From Planctomycetota bacterium (lineage in GTDB: Bacteria > Planctomycetota > UBA1135 > UBA2386): a DNA stretch of 20,706 bases. Shown here piece after piece: positions 1 through 6,742 of the stretch. The DNA lies in the NCBI GenBank assembly GCA_016793305.1, contig JAEUHU010000189.1, positions 1 through 20,706 of the forward strand, in the 5' to 3' direction. The notes beneath the pieces were generated by a model. The model worked only from the letters and a program-made list of their open reading frames with translations, did not search any database and was not told the DNA's origin. Positions within the stretch are counted from its first letter, which is position 1. Each line of letters opens with the position of its first letter. The translations under genes and the position numbers were made by a program.

Positions 1-563
1 ACCAGCCCCGGCGGCACGAACGACAGTGCCTCGTAGCCGTAGATCGCTGGTCGGTGTGCCGTGGCCCGCAGCGCCTCCGCCAGCAGGTGGCAGGTGTAGC
101 GGTGGTCCGGGTGCTGGTCGGTGAACCACGAGGTGAACACCGAGTCGGGCCGGAATGCGTCGAGCAAGCCGACGAAGTCCCCGATGCGATCGGCCCGCCG
201 CTGCGGGTCCCGGTAGCCGCGCTCGGGGTAGGCGGGGAACTGCTGCGGCGGCAGCCCAAGGCGTCGGATCACGGCTTCGGCCTCCTCGCGACGCACCTTG
301 GCGAAGTGCGCGTCCTGGTCGGGCGTGCCGACCGCGCTGCCGTCGGTCAGGTAGACCAGCCGCACCTCGCGGCCGGCGGCGAGCATCTTCAGCAACGTCC
401 CGGCGCAGCCGATCTCGAGGTCGTCGGGGTGCGGCGCCAGGAACAGCGCGCGCTGGCCGTCCGGCACCTCGACGGTGCGGCGGTGCACGAAGTGACGGAG
501 CATCATGCGGCAGCCCATCAGCATCCCGTGGGTGCGGGCGATCCTCAGGTCGCGGTCGTTCAT
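1..563 (-). CDS. PIG-L/LmbE family deacetylase (3' end cut by window edge)
   Basis: The first 187 codons of a PIG-L (LmbE-like) zinc-dependent N-deacetylase are present; the rest lies beyond the left edge. Visible motifs are the metal-binding HPDD (residues 45-48, in LAPHPDDLEIGCAG), a TDGS turn (about 73-76) and a second metal/catalytic HPDH (151-154). The family removes acetyl groups from N-acetylglucosamine-type sugars in lipids, glycans, mycothiol/bacillithiol-type thiols or antibiotics; the substrate here cannot be told. The ATG at 563 overlaps the TGA of the upstream acetyltransferase-like gene (ATGA), so the two are probably translated as a coupled pair. No signal peptide is seen, so it is probably cytoplasmic. 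The N-terminal 38 residues before the Rossmann-like core are somewhat long and contain two Met pairs. Confidence 0.93.
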   Translation of the reverse strand, partial: MNDRDLRIARTHGMLMGCRMMLRHFVHRRTVEVPDGQRALFLAPHPDDLEIGCAGTLLKMLAAGREVRLVYLTDGSAVGTPDQDAHFAKVRREEAEAVIRRLGLPPQQFPAYPERGYRDPQRRADRIGDFVGLLDAFRPDSVFTSWFTDQHPDHRYTCHLLAEALRATAHRPAIYGYEALSFVPPGL

Positions 564-1561
564 CCGGCGAATCCGATACGGAAGAGGAAGTCTCCGTCGC
601 CGGGACTGAGCAACCAGTCGGCCGGGTCGATCGTCGCGCCGTGGATCAGGACGCACGGCGCAGGCGCGCCCTCGGTGACCGTCCCGTAGCCCGCCGCGGC
701 CAACAGCGATCGGACCACCGGGCGCCGCTCGAGGGCGAACAGCGCCTCCAGCCCCCGCGCCTGGGCCGTGCTGGCGAGGGCGCCGAGCAATGCCTGCGCG
801 GCGTCGGCGTCGTCCGGCTCGAGGGACAGCTCGGCGACGTAGCCTTGGGGCCGCCTCTCCGACTCGGTCAGCACCACGTGGCCGCGCAGCGTGCCATCTG
901 CGGCGAATGCGCCGAGCGCGGTGTGACGGGTGCAGGGGTCACGCAGGTAACGCCAAGTCAGGTAGGCCGCGCTCCGCACCGTGACGATGCGGTGGTGCGC
1001 CGCGATGCGGGCCGAGAGAACGTCGAACTCGGGGCCGAACGCGTCCAGCCGACGCACCTCGATCCCGGCTGGTGCGCTCGGTGCGTGGAACGGCGCTCCT
1101 TTGGCGAACAGAGCGCCCTCGCGGCCGGCGTGGAAGACGCTCGCGCCCTTCTGCTGCAGCAGGGCCGTCAGCACCGGCGTCGGCGACGCGCCGACGTGCA
1201 TGCGGGCGTTCGGCGTGCTGAGCCACGCGTCGGTCAGCCGATGCCCGAGGCCGCTGCCGCGCATCGAGCGGTCGACGCAGATGTCCATGCCACAGATCGA
1301 CGGGATCACCGCGCCGTCGAAGTGCGTTCGCATCGCCAGCAGGCCGACCGAGCCGACGATTCTCCCCTCTGCCTCGGCGATCCAGATCTCGGGCGAGTCC
1401 TCGATGCCGATCGGATTGTCGGCGAAGGTCCAGCGATGGAGGGCGTGTTCGCGTGCTGGATCCAGCCCCTCGAAGCAGCGCATGCGCAGCGCCAGCATCT
1501 CCTCGAGGTCACCGGCGGCGAAGGGGCGGATCGTCTCTGACCGGGTCATGGCGTTGCGCAT
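560..1561 (-). CDS. GNAT-family N-acetyltransferase-like protein
   Basis: A protein of about 333 aa with a GNAT fold. The acetyl-CoA pyrophosphate-binding signature R-G-S-G-L-G lies at residues 101-106, after a beta strand of the form DICVDRS. The C-terminal half (with a TWRYLRDP stretch, then GHVVL and YVAELSLEP) looks like a second GNAT-type half, as in double-GNAT proteins found near polysaccharide and PIG-L deacetylase genes. The gene lies directly upstream of, and overlaps by 4 nt (ATGA), the PIG-L deacetylase, so acetylation/deacetylation of a shared amino-sugar or amine substrate is a reasonable inference. The start at 1561 is preferred because GGGG sits 7 nt upstream; ATG 1549 (MTRSETIRPF) is the alternative and aligns better with usual GNAT N-termini. 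The acceptor substrate is unknown. Confidence 0.88.
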   Translation of the reverse strand: MRNAMTRSETIRPFAAGDLEEMLALRMRCFEGLDPAREHALHRWTFADNPIGIEDSPEIWIAEAEGRIVGSVGLLAMRTHFDGAVIPSICGMDICVDRSMRGSGLGHRLTDAWLSTPNARMHVGASPTPVLTALLQQKGASVFHAGREGALFAKGAPFHAPSAPAGIEVRRLDAFGPEFDVLSARIAAHHRIVTVRSAAYLTWRYLRDPCTRHTALGAFAADGTLRGHVVLTESERRPQGYVAELSLEPDDADAAQALLGALASTAQARGLEALFALERRPVVRSLLAAAGYGTVTEGAPAPCVLIHGATIDPADWLLSPGDGDFLFRIGFAG

Positions 1562-1632
1562 CAGAGTGCCCCATGCGGCTGGTCCGGGCAACCGCAGGGT
1601 GTCGGCCCCGGCGCGGGTCCCGGCGAGCAGCC

Positions 1633-2004
1633 ATGATCACGACCGTGCAGCGCCTCGTCGCGCCCGCCGCGGCCAAGGGGGCGTTCGCCTTCACGGCGGC
1701 GTCGATCGATCCACTGCGCGCCGTGCCCTCCGCTCGCAGTTCGCTCGCCATCGACGTGCTCGACCGCGCGGTGCGGGGACTCGTCGGCCTGGTCGTGGGC
1801 ACGTCTCTCGCCATGCTCGCCGCCGAGTTCCTGGGCACGCTGCCGGCGCTCGTCTGGCCGGCTCCGAGGGGCTGGTCGACGAGGGTGATGCGGAGTGGCG
1901 CGGAACGAGCCCGAAGCGGTCTCTTGCGACAGCCTGGACGGGGTCGTGCGCCGGCGGGAGGATGGGTCGGGGTGGGTTCTGGGTGGTGCGGGGCCGCAGC
2001 TTGA
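1633..2004 (+). pseudogene. possible remnant coding fragment, unknown function
   Basis: A 123-codon open frame from ATG 1633. Codons from 1633 to about 1870 have G or C at almost every third position, as in true genes of this genome, and encode a stretch with one hydrophobic segment (GLVVGTSLAMLAAEF). After about 1870 the protein becomes Gly/Arg-rich, low-complexity and non-protein-like, so only the first 80 or so codons look real. No family is recognised. It lies divergently from the GNAT gene and at the start of a stretch of gene fragments, so it is best read as a broken gene or a fortuitous frame. Confidence 0.3.
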
Positions 2005-2039
2005 ACTTCCATTCCCAGCAACACTATCGTCGATCCGAG

Positions 2040-2363
2040 ATGAACCGCCTGCAGCGACCCTGGCTGTGGATTGCCATGCTCGGCGCCAGCATGACGGCGT
2101 TCCACGCCGGTTGGCTTGCTGCGCCGCTGAGCATTCTGGAGTTGAATGCGGGCGCGTACTTCGGCGTCTTCGTCCGCAACTGGGAACGCTTCGGATTCTG
2201 GGAGTTGCGCGGATTGCCGTTGATGCCCAAGCTCGTCGAGGGAATTGGCGACGGTTTCCCCTATGTCCACCACCTGTACACCTTGCCTTCCTGTCACGCT
2301 GCGGAGCCCAGCAACCACTGGTGATACCCACGGCCTTCGATGGTGAGGATGTGGCACGCTTGA
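2040..2363 (+). pseudogene. frameshifted N-terminal fragment of a membrane glycosyltransferase (ArnT/GT39-like)
   Basis: From ATG 2040 the frame encodes a hydrophobic N-terminus (WLWIAMLGASMTAFHAGWL), then GVFVRNWERFGFWELRG and DGFPYVHH. This matches the usual start of polytopic dolichyl-phosphate-mannose/ArnT-type glycosyltransferases: first TM helix, catalytic periplasmic loop, then a 'Y-x-HHPP' box followed by a helix. Immediately after HH the frame slips. The expected continuation (VHLAFLSRCGAQQPLVI, then FDGEDVARL) is read in the next frame, and the original frame stops at 2322-2324. Nothing of the remaining 400 or more residues of such an enzyme follows. Codon usage is visibly less GC-rich at third positions than in neighbouring genes, hinting at foreign origin or decay. 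It is surely non-functional; the family call is moderately secure. Confidence 0.6.
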
Positions 2364-2598
2364 AGTGCCCGCCGATCCGCTGCAGCGCTCGCTGGCGCAC
2401 ATCGGCTGCGAAGCGCGCGGCTCCGGCCTCTGCACCATCGTCTGGACCGATGCGCACAACCTCGCCGACCACGACCCGGCGACGTTCCGCGCCTTCGTCA
2501 CCGAGTGGAACGAACGCATCGAGCCGACGAACCTGTTCGAGCGCGTGCTGATCCTCGACATGCCGGTGCCAGCGGCCGAGTGGGCCGAAGTCGCCTGA
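2347..2598 (+). pseudogene. orphan 3' coding fragment or small hypothetical protein
   Basis: An open frame that could start at GTG 2365 (77 aa). Nearly every codon ends in G or C and the protein has ordinary composition (for example TIVWTDAHNLADHDP and RVLILDMPVPAAEW), so this looks genuinely coding rather than a shadow frame. No family is recognised. There is no Shine-Dalgarno before the GTG, and the coding signal begins just where the glycosyltransferase relic ends. That suggests the 3' end of a longer gene whose 5' part was lost at a junction near 2360. A small intact gene cannot be excluded. Confidence 0.45.
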
Positions 2599-2619
2599 AC
2601 GAGCCATGGCCCGCTGTGG

Positions 2620-2800
2620 GCTACTTCCTCGCGGCGAGCGCCGCGTCGAAGAACGCGAACACCTCTGGCAACGCCAGCTGCACGATCGCCAGATGTTCGA
2701 CGCCGGGATACTCGCGCAGCGTGCTGGTCGCGCCGGCCTTGCGCAGGGCGCGATCGAGTCCGCGCGCCTGGCCGAGCGCGAAGTCGCGGCTGCCGACGCC
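2620..2800 (-). pseudogene. 3'-terminal fragment of a secreted alpha/beta-hydrolase gene (partial paralogue)
   Basis: This 181-bp stretch is an ungapped copy of 7946-8126, the last 60 codons and stop of the intact esterase gene; I count 9 mismatches (about 95% identity). The minus-strand frame is fully open and carries the catalytic Asp (GSRDFAL) and His (GVEHLAIV) region, ending in TAG. Five of the nine differences are synonymous; only three residues change (A/P, D/E and P/R). The N-terminal part of the enzyme, including the nucleophile Ser, is missing. The match ends sharply at both sides. It is probably the surviving tail of a once complete paralogous or transferred esterase gene. Confidence 0.85.
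2620..2800 (+). repeat. direct repeat copy A (181 bp)
   Basis: Copy A of a dispersed direct repeat; the partner is 7946-8126 in the same orientation, 5326 bp away. There are nine substitutions and no indels. It could act as a substrate for homologous recombination that deletes or duplicates the 5.3 kb in between. Confidence 0.9.
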
Positions 2801-2939
2801 CGAAGGTGGTGCCGAGGCGGATGGAGGAGGAAGGCGAAGCCGGCGGCTGTCGGCACGGGGGAACTGGAGGCGCGGCTGGCGCGGAGTCGGCCGAGGCGTC
2901 GCGGCCGACGGGGGCGATGGGGTCGAGAACGTCGCGGTC

Positions 2940-3290
2940 GCGGCGTTGCTGAGGCAGCATGCGGAGCGGCGGGTGCGGGCGCGGCGGCGGGTTCCGCATG
3001 GTGGTGGCAGGCGACGCGGTGGTCGGCGGCGTTACTCGTGGGCGGAGTTGCTGCGGCGGGCGTTCGGGATCGAGGTGCTGGTGTGCCCGAAGTGTTCTGG
3101 GGGCCGGCGGGTGCTGGCGGCGATCCACGAGCCAGGGTCGATCGCGCGGGTGCTGCTGGCGATGGGGCTGGCGGTGGCTGGGGCGGAGCAGGCGGGGAGC
3201 CGTGCGCCACCGGGGGGAGGCGAGGTCGTCTACGTCGACGACCCCGGTGTAGACGACCGTGGTGCTCGGGTTGATGACCGGCCGCGGCGC
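2940..3290 (+). pseudogene. C-terminal remnant of an IS91-type (Y2/HUH) transposase
   Basis: From about 3033 the frame encodes YSWAELLRRAFGIEVLVCPKCSGG, followed by RRVLAAIHEPGSIARVL. This is the typical C-terminus of IS91-like rolling-circle transposases: an aromatic/SWAELL helix, then a CPxC-GG zinc-knuckle-like motif, then an 'I-x-x-P-x-x-I-x-R-x-L' helix. The preceding 90 nt are Arg/Gly-rich and degraded. No catalytic HUH or Tyr region is present upstream, where the sequence is instead a fragment of an esterase gene. The element is therefore dead. Its frame remains open to 3357, beyond the plausible end of the protein. Confidence 0.62.
3224..3258. repeat. 10-bp perfect inverted repeat (hairpin) after the IS91-type remnant
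   Basis: GGTCGTCTAC (3224-3233) and GTAGACGACC (3249-3258) are perfect complements separated by 15 nt. The hairpin sits just past the conserved part of the transposase remnant. IS91-family elements carry a subterminal hairpin at the origin end downstream of the transposase gene, so this may be an oriIS relic. A transcription terminator or chance within coding sequence are the alternatives. Confidence 0.5.
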
Positions 3291-3331
3291 CGGGCCGTGA
3301 CAGCCGCGAGCCATCAGGTCATGCTGCGGCG

Positions 3332-4363
3332 ATGCGCGTCCGTGCCGCTGTCCCCTTGATCGCCCTCACGATGGGCGCTGCCGCGCTCCGTTCCCAGGAT
3401 GATGCGCCGCCGCCTGTCGCCACGTTGGTCGCGGCGACGAACTGGTCCTGGCAGTGCGATCCGATCCGGTTCACGGTGCGGGTGACGGGGAAAGCGGGCG
3501 CGACGATGGTGCGGACGAAGCAAAGGGCCGGCGACGACGAGTTGTTCCCCTTCGAGGTCGAGCGACGCGACGGCGATGCGTTCACGCCGGTTCGGCTCCC
3601 GCTCAGGGGGCGCGGCGAGAACGCGGCGTGCTGCCTGACGCCGCCGAAGGGGACGCGGATCGGCGATGGGGAGGAACTTCTGTTGGAGGCGGAGCTGTGG
3701 TACTTCGCCGTCGTGGCGACCCCGGGGCGAATCCGCGTTCGCTTCCAGCTCGAGGTGTGCGACTCGACGACGAAGGACGCACCGTGGGTCGACATCGTGA
3801 CGCCGTGGCGCGAGATCGACATCCTGGCGCAGGCAGGCAACGCCGCGCATCTGCTCGGCGATGCCGCGGCGGCGGAGTGCGCCGCCTGCGAGGGCATGAT
3901 GGCGGCGCTCAACAGCACATGGGCGAGGCAGAGCAACTACGGCCCGACCAACTTCGGGCCGAGGTTGCCGAGCCTCCGCCACTGGCAGGGGAGTGTGCCG
4001 TTCGCCGAGCGCATCGTCGCCGACGCGGCGACCTCGTTCCGCCTGCGGGCCCGCGCCCGACTCGTGCTGGCTTACGACGCGATCGAGCGCGCGGGGCGGA
4101 TGGATCGCGGTGCCCGCGACGAAGCGCTTGGCGTCGCGAACGCGCACCTCGCGGCGGACGAGCTCGTCGCGCCGGCGCCGTCGGGCGGCATCGAGGCGCT
4201 GCCGTCGGGCGGCTTCGAGCCCGTGCGGCTCATGCTGCTCGCGGCCAGCGACGGCATGAGCGGTGGTCGGGATCCGCGGCTCGCGCGCCGGGAACTGTGC
4301 GAGCGCTATCCGTTCTTCGCCATGTGGTGGCGCCACGAGGCGGTCGAACTGCTCGGGCGATAG
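3332..4363 (+). CDS. secreted hypothetical protein
   Basis: 343 aa starting at ATG 3332, with a signal peptide (two Arg, then hydrophobic VPLIALTMGAAAL, possible cleavage near residue 21). The mature part reads as a beta-rich N-terminal domain (about 30-160; segments such as IRFTVRVTG and RIRVRFQLEVC) followed by an alpha-helical C-terminal half (about 165-343), with Cys pairs at CC (about 99-100) and CAAC. It contains a WARQSNYGPTNFGPR stretch. No family is recognised. There is no convincing Shine-Dalgarno (an AGG lies too far upstream). Third-position GC is high throughout, supporting real coding. It has no operon partner: fragments flank it on both sides. Confidence 0.8.
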   Translation: MRVRAAVPLIALTMGAAALRSQDDAPPPVATLVAATNWSWQCDPIRFTVRVTGKAGATMVRTKQRAGDDELFPFEVERRDGDAFTPVRLPLRGRGENAACCLTPPKGTRIGDGEELLLEAELWYFAVVATPGRIRVRFQLEVCDSTTKDAPWVDIVTPWREIDILAQAGNAAHLLGDAAAAECAACEGMMAALNSTWARQSNYGPTNFGPRLPSLRHWQGSVPFAERIVADAATSFRLRARARLVLAYDAIERAGRMDRGARDEALGVANAHLAADELVAPAPSGGIEALPSGGFEPVRLMLLAASDGMSGGRDPRLARRELCERYPFFAMWWRHEAVELLGR

Positions 4364-4466
4364 CGGCGGCTCACGAGCAGCCAACGGACCACCGGACCTC
4401 GAGGTGCCGTGCCGGTCGGTGCACCTCGGGGCGCGCTCCACCCGCGACCCGGCAGCCTGACCGCGA

Positions 4467-4559
4467 CTACTTCGGCGCCTCCTTGCGGCCGAGATCGGCC
4501 ATCAGCAGCGCCGCGGCGAGCTTCTGGCCGACGAACGCGTTCGCGTGCTCGCTCTTCAT
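4467..4559 (-). pseudogene. short C-terminal gene fragment, unknown family
   Basis: Thirty open codons plus TAG on the minus strand (SEHANAFVGQKLAAALLMAD, then LGRKEAPK) with high third-position GC, directly preceded in frame by a stop. It looks like the helical tail of a larger lost protein. The parent family is not recognised. It lies downstream of the kinase remnant in the same orientation. Confidence 0.4.
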
Positions 4560-4577
4560 TCAGTGGGAGTAGGTAGT

Positions 4578-4745
4578 TCAAGCTGCCTTTCCGGCTGCCC
4601 ACATCCCGCCTCCGGCCGCTTCGCCGTGGTCGTGGACCGCGGTGATCCCCGGGCGCGACATCCCGGCCAGGGCGCGCGCCTCGCGCGCGAAGCGCTCCGA
4701 CAGGTCCGAGTCGCGGCGATCCGCCGCGAGGACCTCGAGGGCCAC
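4578..4745 (-). pseudogene. Ser/Thr protein kinase N-lobe fragment
   Basis: A 55-codon minus-strand frame beginning VALEVLAADRRDSDL, then ERFAREARALAGMSRPGI and TAVHDHGEA, and ending at TGA 4578-4580. This is the beta3/alpha-C/beta4 region of Hanks-type kinases (family pattern 'VA-K-L... RF-REA-ALA-L-HP-IV-V-D-GE'). The invariant Lys of the VAxK motif is Glu here, HP has become RP, and no catalytic loop (HRD), DFG or C-lobe is present, so it is non-functional. It follows the sigma-factor remnant with about 5 nt between them but in another frame. Confidence 0.65.
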
Positions 4746-4749
4746 GGGT

Positions 4750-4860
4750 CGGTCGCAAGATCCCCGCGCGTCAGCAACAGTGCGAAGAACCCCTGCACGA
4801 GATCCTGCGCCGAGTCGTGGCTCTCACCGAGTCGCCGGGCGTAGGCGTAGGCCGGGGAAC
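4750..4860 (-). pseudogene. ECF-type sigma factor N-terminal fragment
   Basis: The minus-strand frame reads SPAYAYARRLGESHDSAQDL, then VQGFFALLLTRGDL. This is the region-2 signature of planctomycete-type ECF sigma factors ('Y-AY-RRxG....AEDLTQGFFA-LL...L'). Upstream there is an in-frame TGA, and downstream the frame runs into a kinase relic. Such sigma genes are often found upstream of Ser/Thr kinase genes in Planctomycetota, so the order sigma then kinase fits an ancestral operon with a deletion between the two N-termini. Confidence 0.6.
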
Positions 4861-5040
4861 GGTGGGCGCGGCGTCAGTCTGCGAACACCGAGCGGAAGGC
4901 ATGGCGCGGTGAGGGTATCGGCGAACGACACGTCGGCAACATCGCTGCAGTGGCAGCGCCGTCCCAGCCGGTCCTGAAACCCGGTCTGGCGAGGTTCGGC
5001 TCATGTGGGCAACTTCGAGGTCGGCGACGACGTCGCAACC

Positions 5041-5658
5041 TCACCGTGCCGGGGGCTCGGGTCCGAGAATGCGCGCGAGTTCGCGCAGCAGTTTCGACTC
5101 CTCGGCATCGACCGCGCTGTCCGCGGCCGCGACTTCGCGGCACCAGCGCAGCACGGCGAGTCGTTCCGCTGGTTCCAGCAACTTCGCGAGTCGCGTTGCG
5201 GTGGCGATCGGATCACGTTCGGTCGCGGCGACGTCCCAGTTCTTCAGATCCTGCGGCAACACCTTTTCGGTCAGGTCGCGCAGCAGCACGCGATGCACGA
5301 CGTCGCGTTCGCGAGAATCGACAGCGCCGTCGCGCGCAGCGACCAGCAGCAGGAGGCCGTGGATCGAGCGCGGCGCTCCGGCGCGCAGGAAGAAGAGGTG
5401 GTCCTGCGTCGCCTCGAGTCGGTCGAGCTGGGTGCCGAGCTGCCACCAGACGGCCAGGGAGTAGGTGGCGATCGCGAGTCCGATGACGACGCCCACCGTG
5501 TCGTACCAGGTGTACTCGTCGAACTCGAAGGGCGAGTGGCCTGCCGAACGCCGGCGCGAATAGCCGGTGCTCGCGTACAGGGTGAGCAGTAGGCCGCTTG
5601 CCAAGCCGGCGCCGAGGCGCTGGCGCGAGCCTCGCAGGAACCCGAGCCCGTCGAACAT
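5041..5658 (-). CDS. membrane-anchored TerB-like domain protein
   Basis: 205 aa. There are two hydrophobic segments near the N-terminus (about 16-29 and 52-72, the latter DTVGVVIGLAIATYSLAVWW). A cytosolic C-terminal all-helical region (about 97-200) follows, with the TerB/DjlA-type acidic repeats: 'ARDGAVDSRERDVV' and 'AAADSAVDAEESKLLRELARILG'. TerB-like domains bind metal ions or act as membrane-linked scaffolds in stress-response proteins; the exact role is unknown. ATG 5658 has no Shine-Dalgarno but is preceded by TACGCT exactly 6 nt upstream, compatible with leaderless transcription. It follows the DUF1444-like gene on the same strand with a 127-nt gap. Confidence 0.78.
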   Translation of the reverse strand: MFDGLGFLRGSRQRLGAGLASGLLLTLYASTGYSRRRSAGHSPFEFDEYTWYDTVGVVIGLAIATYSLAVWWQLGTQLDRLEATQDHLFFLRAGAPRSIHGLLLLVAARDGAVDSRERDVVHRVLLRDLTEKVLPQDLKNWDVAATERDPIATATRLAKLLEPAERLAVLRWCREVAAADSAVDAEESKLLRELARILGPEPPAR

Positions 5659-5664
5659 CGCGGC

Positions 5665-5670
5665 AGCGTA
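5665..5670 (-). promoter_or_regulatory. candidate -10 element (TACGCT) for a leaderless mRNA of the TerB-like gene
   Basis: On the minus strand TACGCT is followed by 6 nt and the ATG at 5658, the spacing expected if transcription begins at the start codon. The same arrangement precedes the helicase gene and, with 7 nt, the beta-helix fragment. Confidence 0.4.
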
Positions 5671-5785
5671 GCGAGGCCGGACGGGATCTTCGTGAAGTCG
5701 GGGTTCCTCGGGCGGTCCGGGACTGCAGCGGCCGGCGGGCGGAACCGCGCCAGTTGGGATGGCTCTGGGGATCCGACGTTCGCAA

Positions 5786-6727
5786 TCAGGCCGGTAGCCC
5801 GTTGAGCAACTCGGCGAACGCGTCCGACGGCATCACCTGCAGGTTCCTCCCCTCGAGGTTGCCGCGCGCCGCTGCGAACGATCCCGTCGGTGTACGCCAG
5901 TAGACGTGCGGGGACGTCGATCCCGGTCCGGCCTCGAACATGCGCAGCGCGAGCGCGAGCAGGTGCTGCACTGCGGCGAGTGCCGAGGACACGTTGGTCA
6001 CGGGCACCGCGATCAGCGTGTGACGATTGGGAACGCAGAACAGGGTTCCGTGAGGCCCGACGACCGTCGGCCACGCGTCGAGCCGCAGCGCATGCGACGC
6101 GACGAACACGTGGTCCGCACTCAGCATGGTCGCGCGCACACCCTGCTTCTTGTCGAGCTCGACCTCCTCGACCTCGACCGGGCACTCGGCGGCGACGTTC
6201 TGTATGGCCCGCGCGAACAGCTCGTCGCGGCGGCGTCCCCAGAGCTTCGGCAGTTCGGAGCGAAGGGACACGACCGTGCTCGGCAGATCGACTACCAGCG
6301 TGCTGCGCGTGTCCTCGAGGTCCTCGCGCCAGGTGCCCCATTCGCCGGTGGGCACGTCCTCGGCCAGCTGCATGTCCGATGGGTAGAGGCGCACCCTCAG
6401 CTTCGCCACCATCCATTCGAAGTCGTGCTCGTAGGCATCGAGCTCTTCCGACTCGCGCGCTGCGTTCGCGAGTCCGTCGAAGTGCGCGGCGACGGCGCCT
6501 GCCCACTCGTCCTCTGGCATATGGCTGCAGATCTGCGCCACGTTGTCGAGGCCGCAGTCCTGTTCGCCGATGCGGACCATCCCGTGACCCAACGTGACCG
6601 AGGTTCCTCGCTGCGCGAAGTGCGCGCTCACGAGATCCTCGAATCGCTGCTGCTGGGCCGGTGTGAAGTACGGGGCCCAGCGCGGGGTGTCGGGAACGGA
6701 CTTCTTCTTTCGCAACCAGCCGAACAT
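5786..6727 (-). CDS. DUF1444-like (YtpQ/UPF0354-type) protein
   Basis: 313 aa, cytoplasmic, starting MFGWLRKKK. The middle and C-terminal part has the architecture of DUF1444 proteins: a 'LRVRLYPS' strand, a 'DELFARAIQNVAAE' helix, a 'SADHVFVASHALRLDAW' segment and 'GTLFCVPNRHTLIAVPV'. The molecular function of that family is not established. A later WRTPTGSF motif and a helical tail complete the protein. The ATG at 6727 has no Shine-Dalgarno and lies only 15 nt from the divergent start at 6743. There is a same-strand neighbour, the TerB-like gene. The family assignment rests on pattern resemblance only. Confidence 0.72.
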   Translation of the reverse strand: MFGWLRKKKSVPDTPRWAPYFTPAQQQRFEDLVSAHFAQRGTSVTLGHGMVRIGEQDCGLDNVAQICSHMPEDEWAGAVAAHFDGLANAARESEELDAYEHDFEWMVAKLRVRLYPSDMQLAEDVPTGEWGTWREDLEDTRSTLVVDLPSTVVSLRSELPKLWGRRRDELFARAIQNVAAECPVEVEEVELDKKQGVRATMLSADHVFVASHALRLDAWPTVVGPHGTLFCVPNRHTLIAVPVTNVSSALAAVQHLLALALRMFEAGPGSTSPHVYWRTPTGSFAAARGNLEGRNLQVMPSDAFAELLNGLPA

Positions 6728-6732
6728 GGCGC

Positions 6733-6737
6733 GGAGG
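6733..6737 (+). promoter_or_regulatory. Shine-Dalgarno GGAGG supporting the start at 6743
   Basis: A perfect GGAGG lies 5 nt before ATG 6743 and decides the start of the plus-strand surface-protein frame. It falls in the 15-nt gap and neighbouring bases between divergent start codons, so coincidence is possible. Confidence 0.45.
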
Positions 6738-6742
6738 ATCGC

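Noticed and set aside
1509..3314. Long minus-strand open frames of 549-601 codons over the graveyard
   Set aside because: Pro/Arg/Ala-rich with no motif; they cross several fragments whose coding signal is in other frames. High GC makes stop-free frames common.
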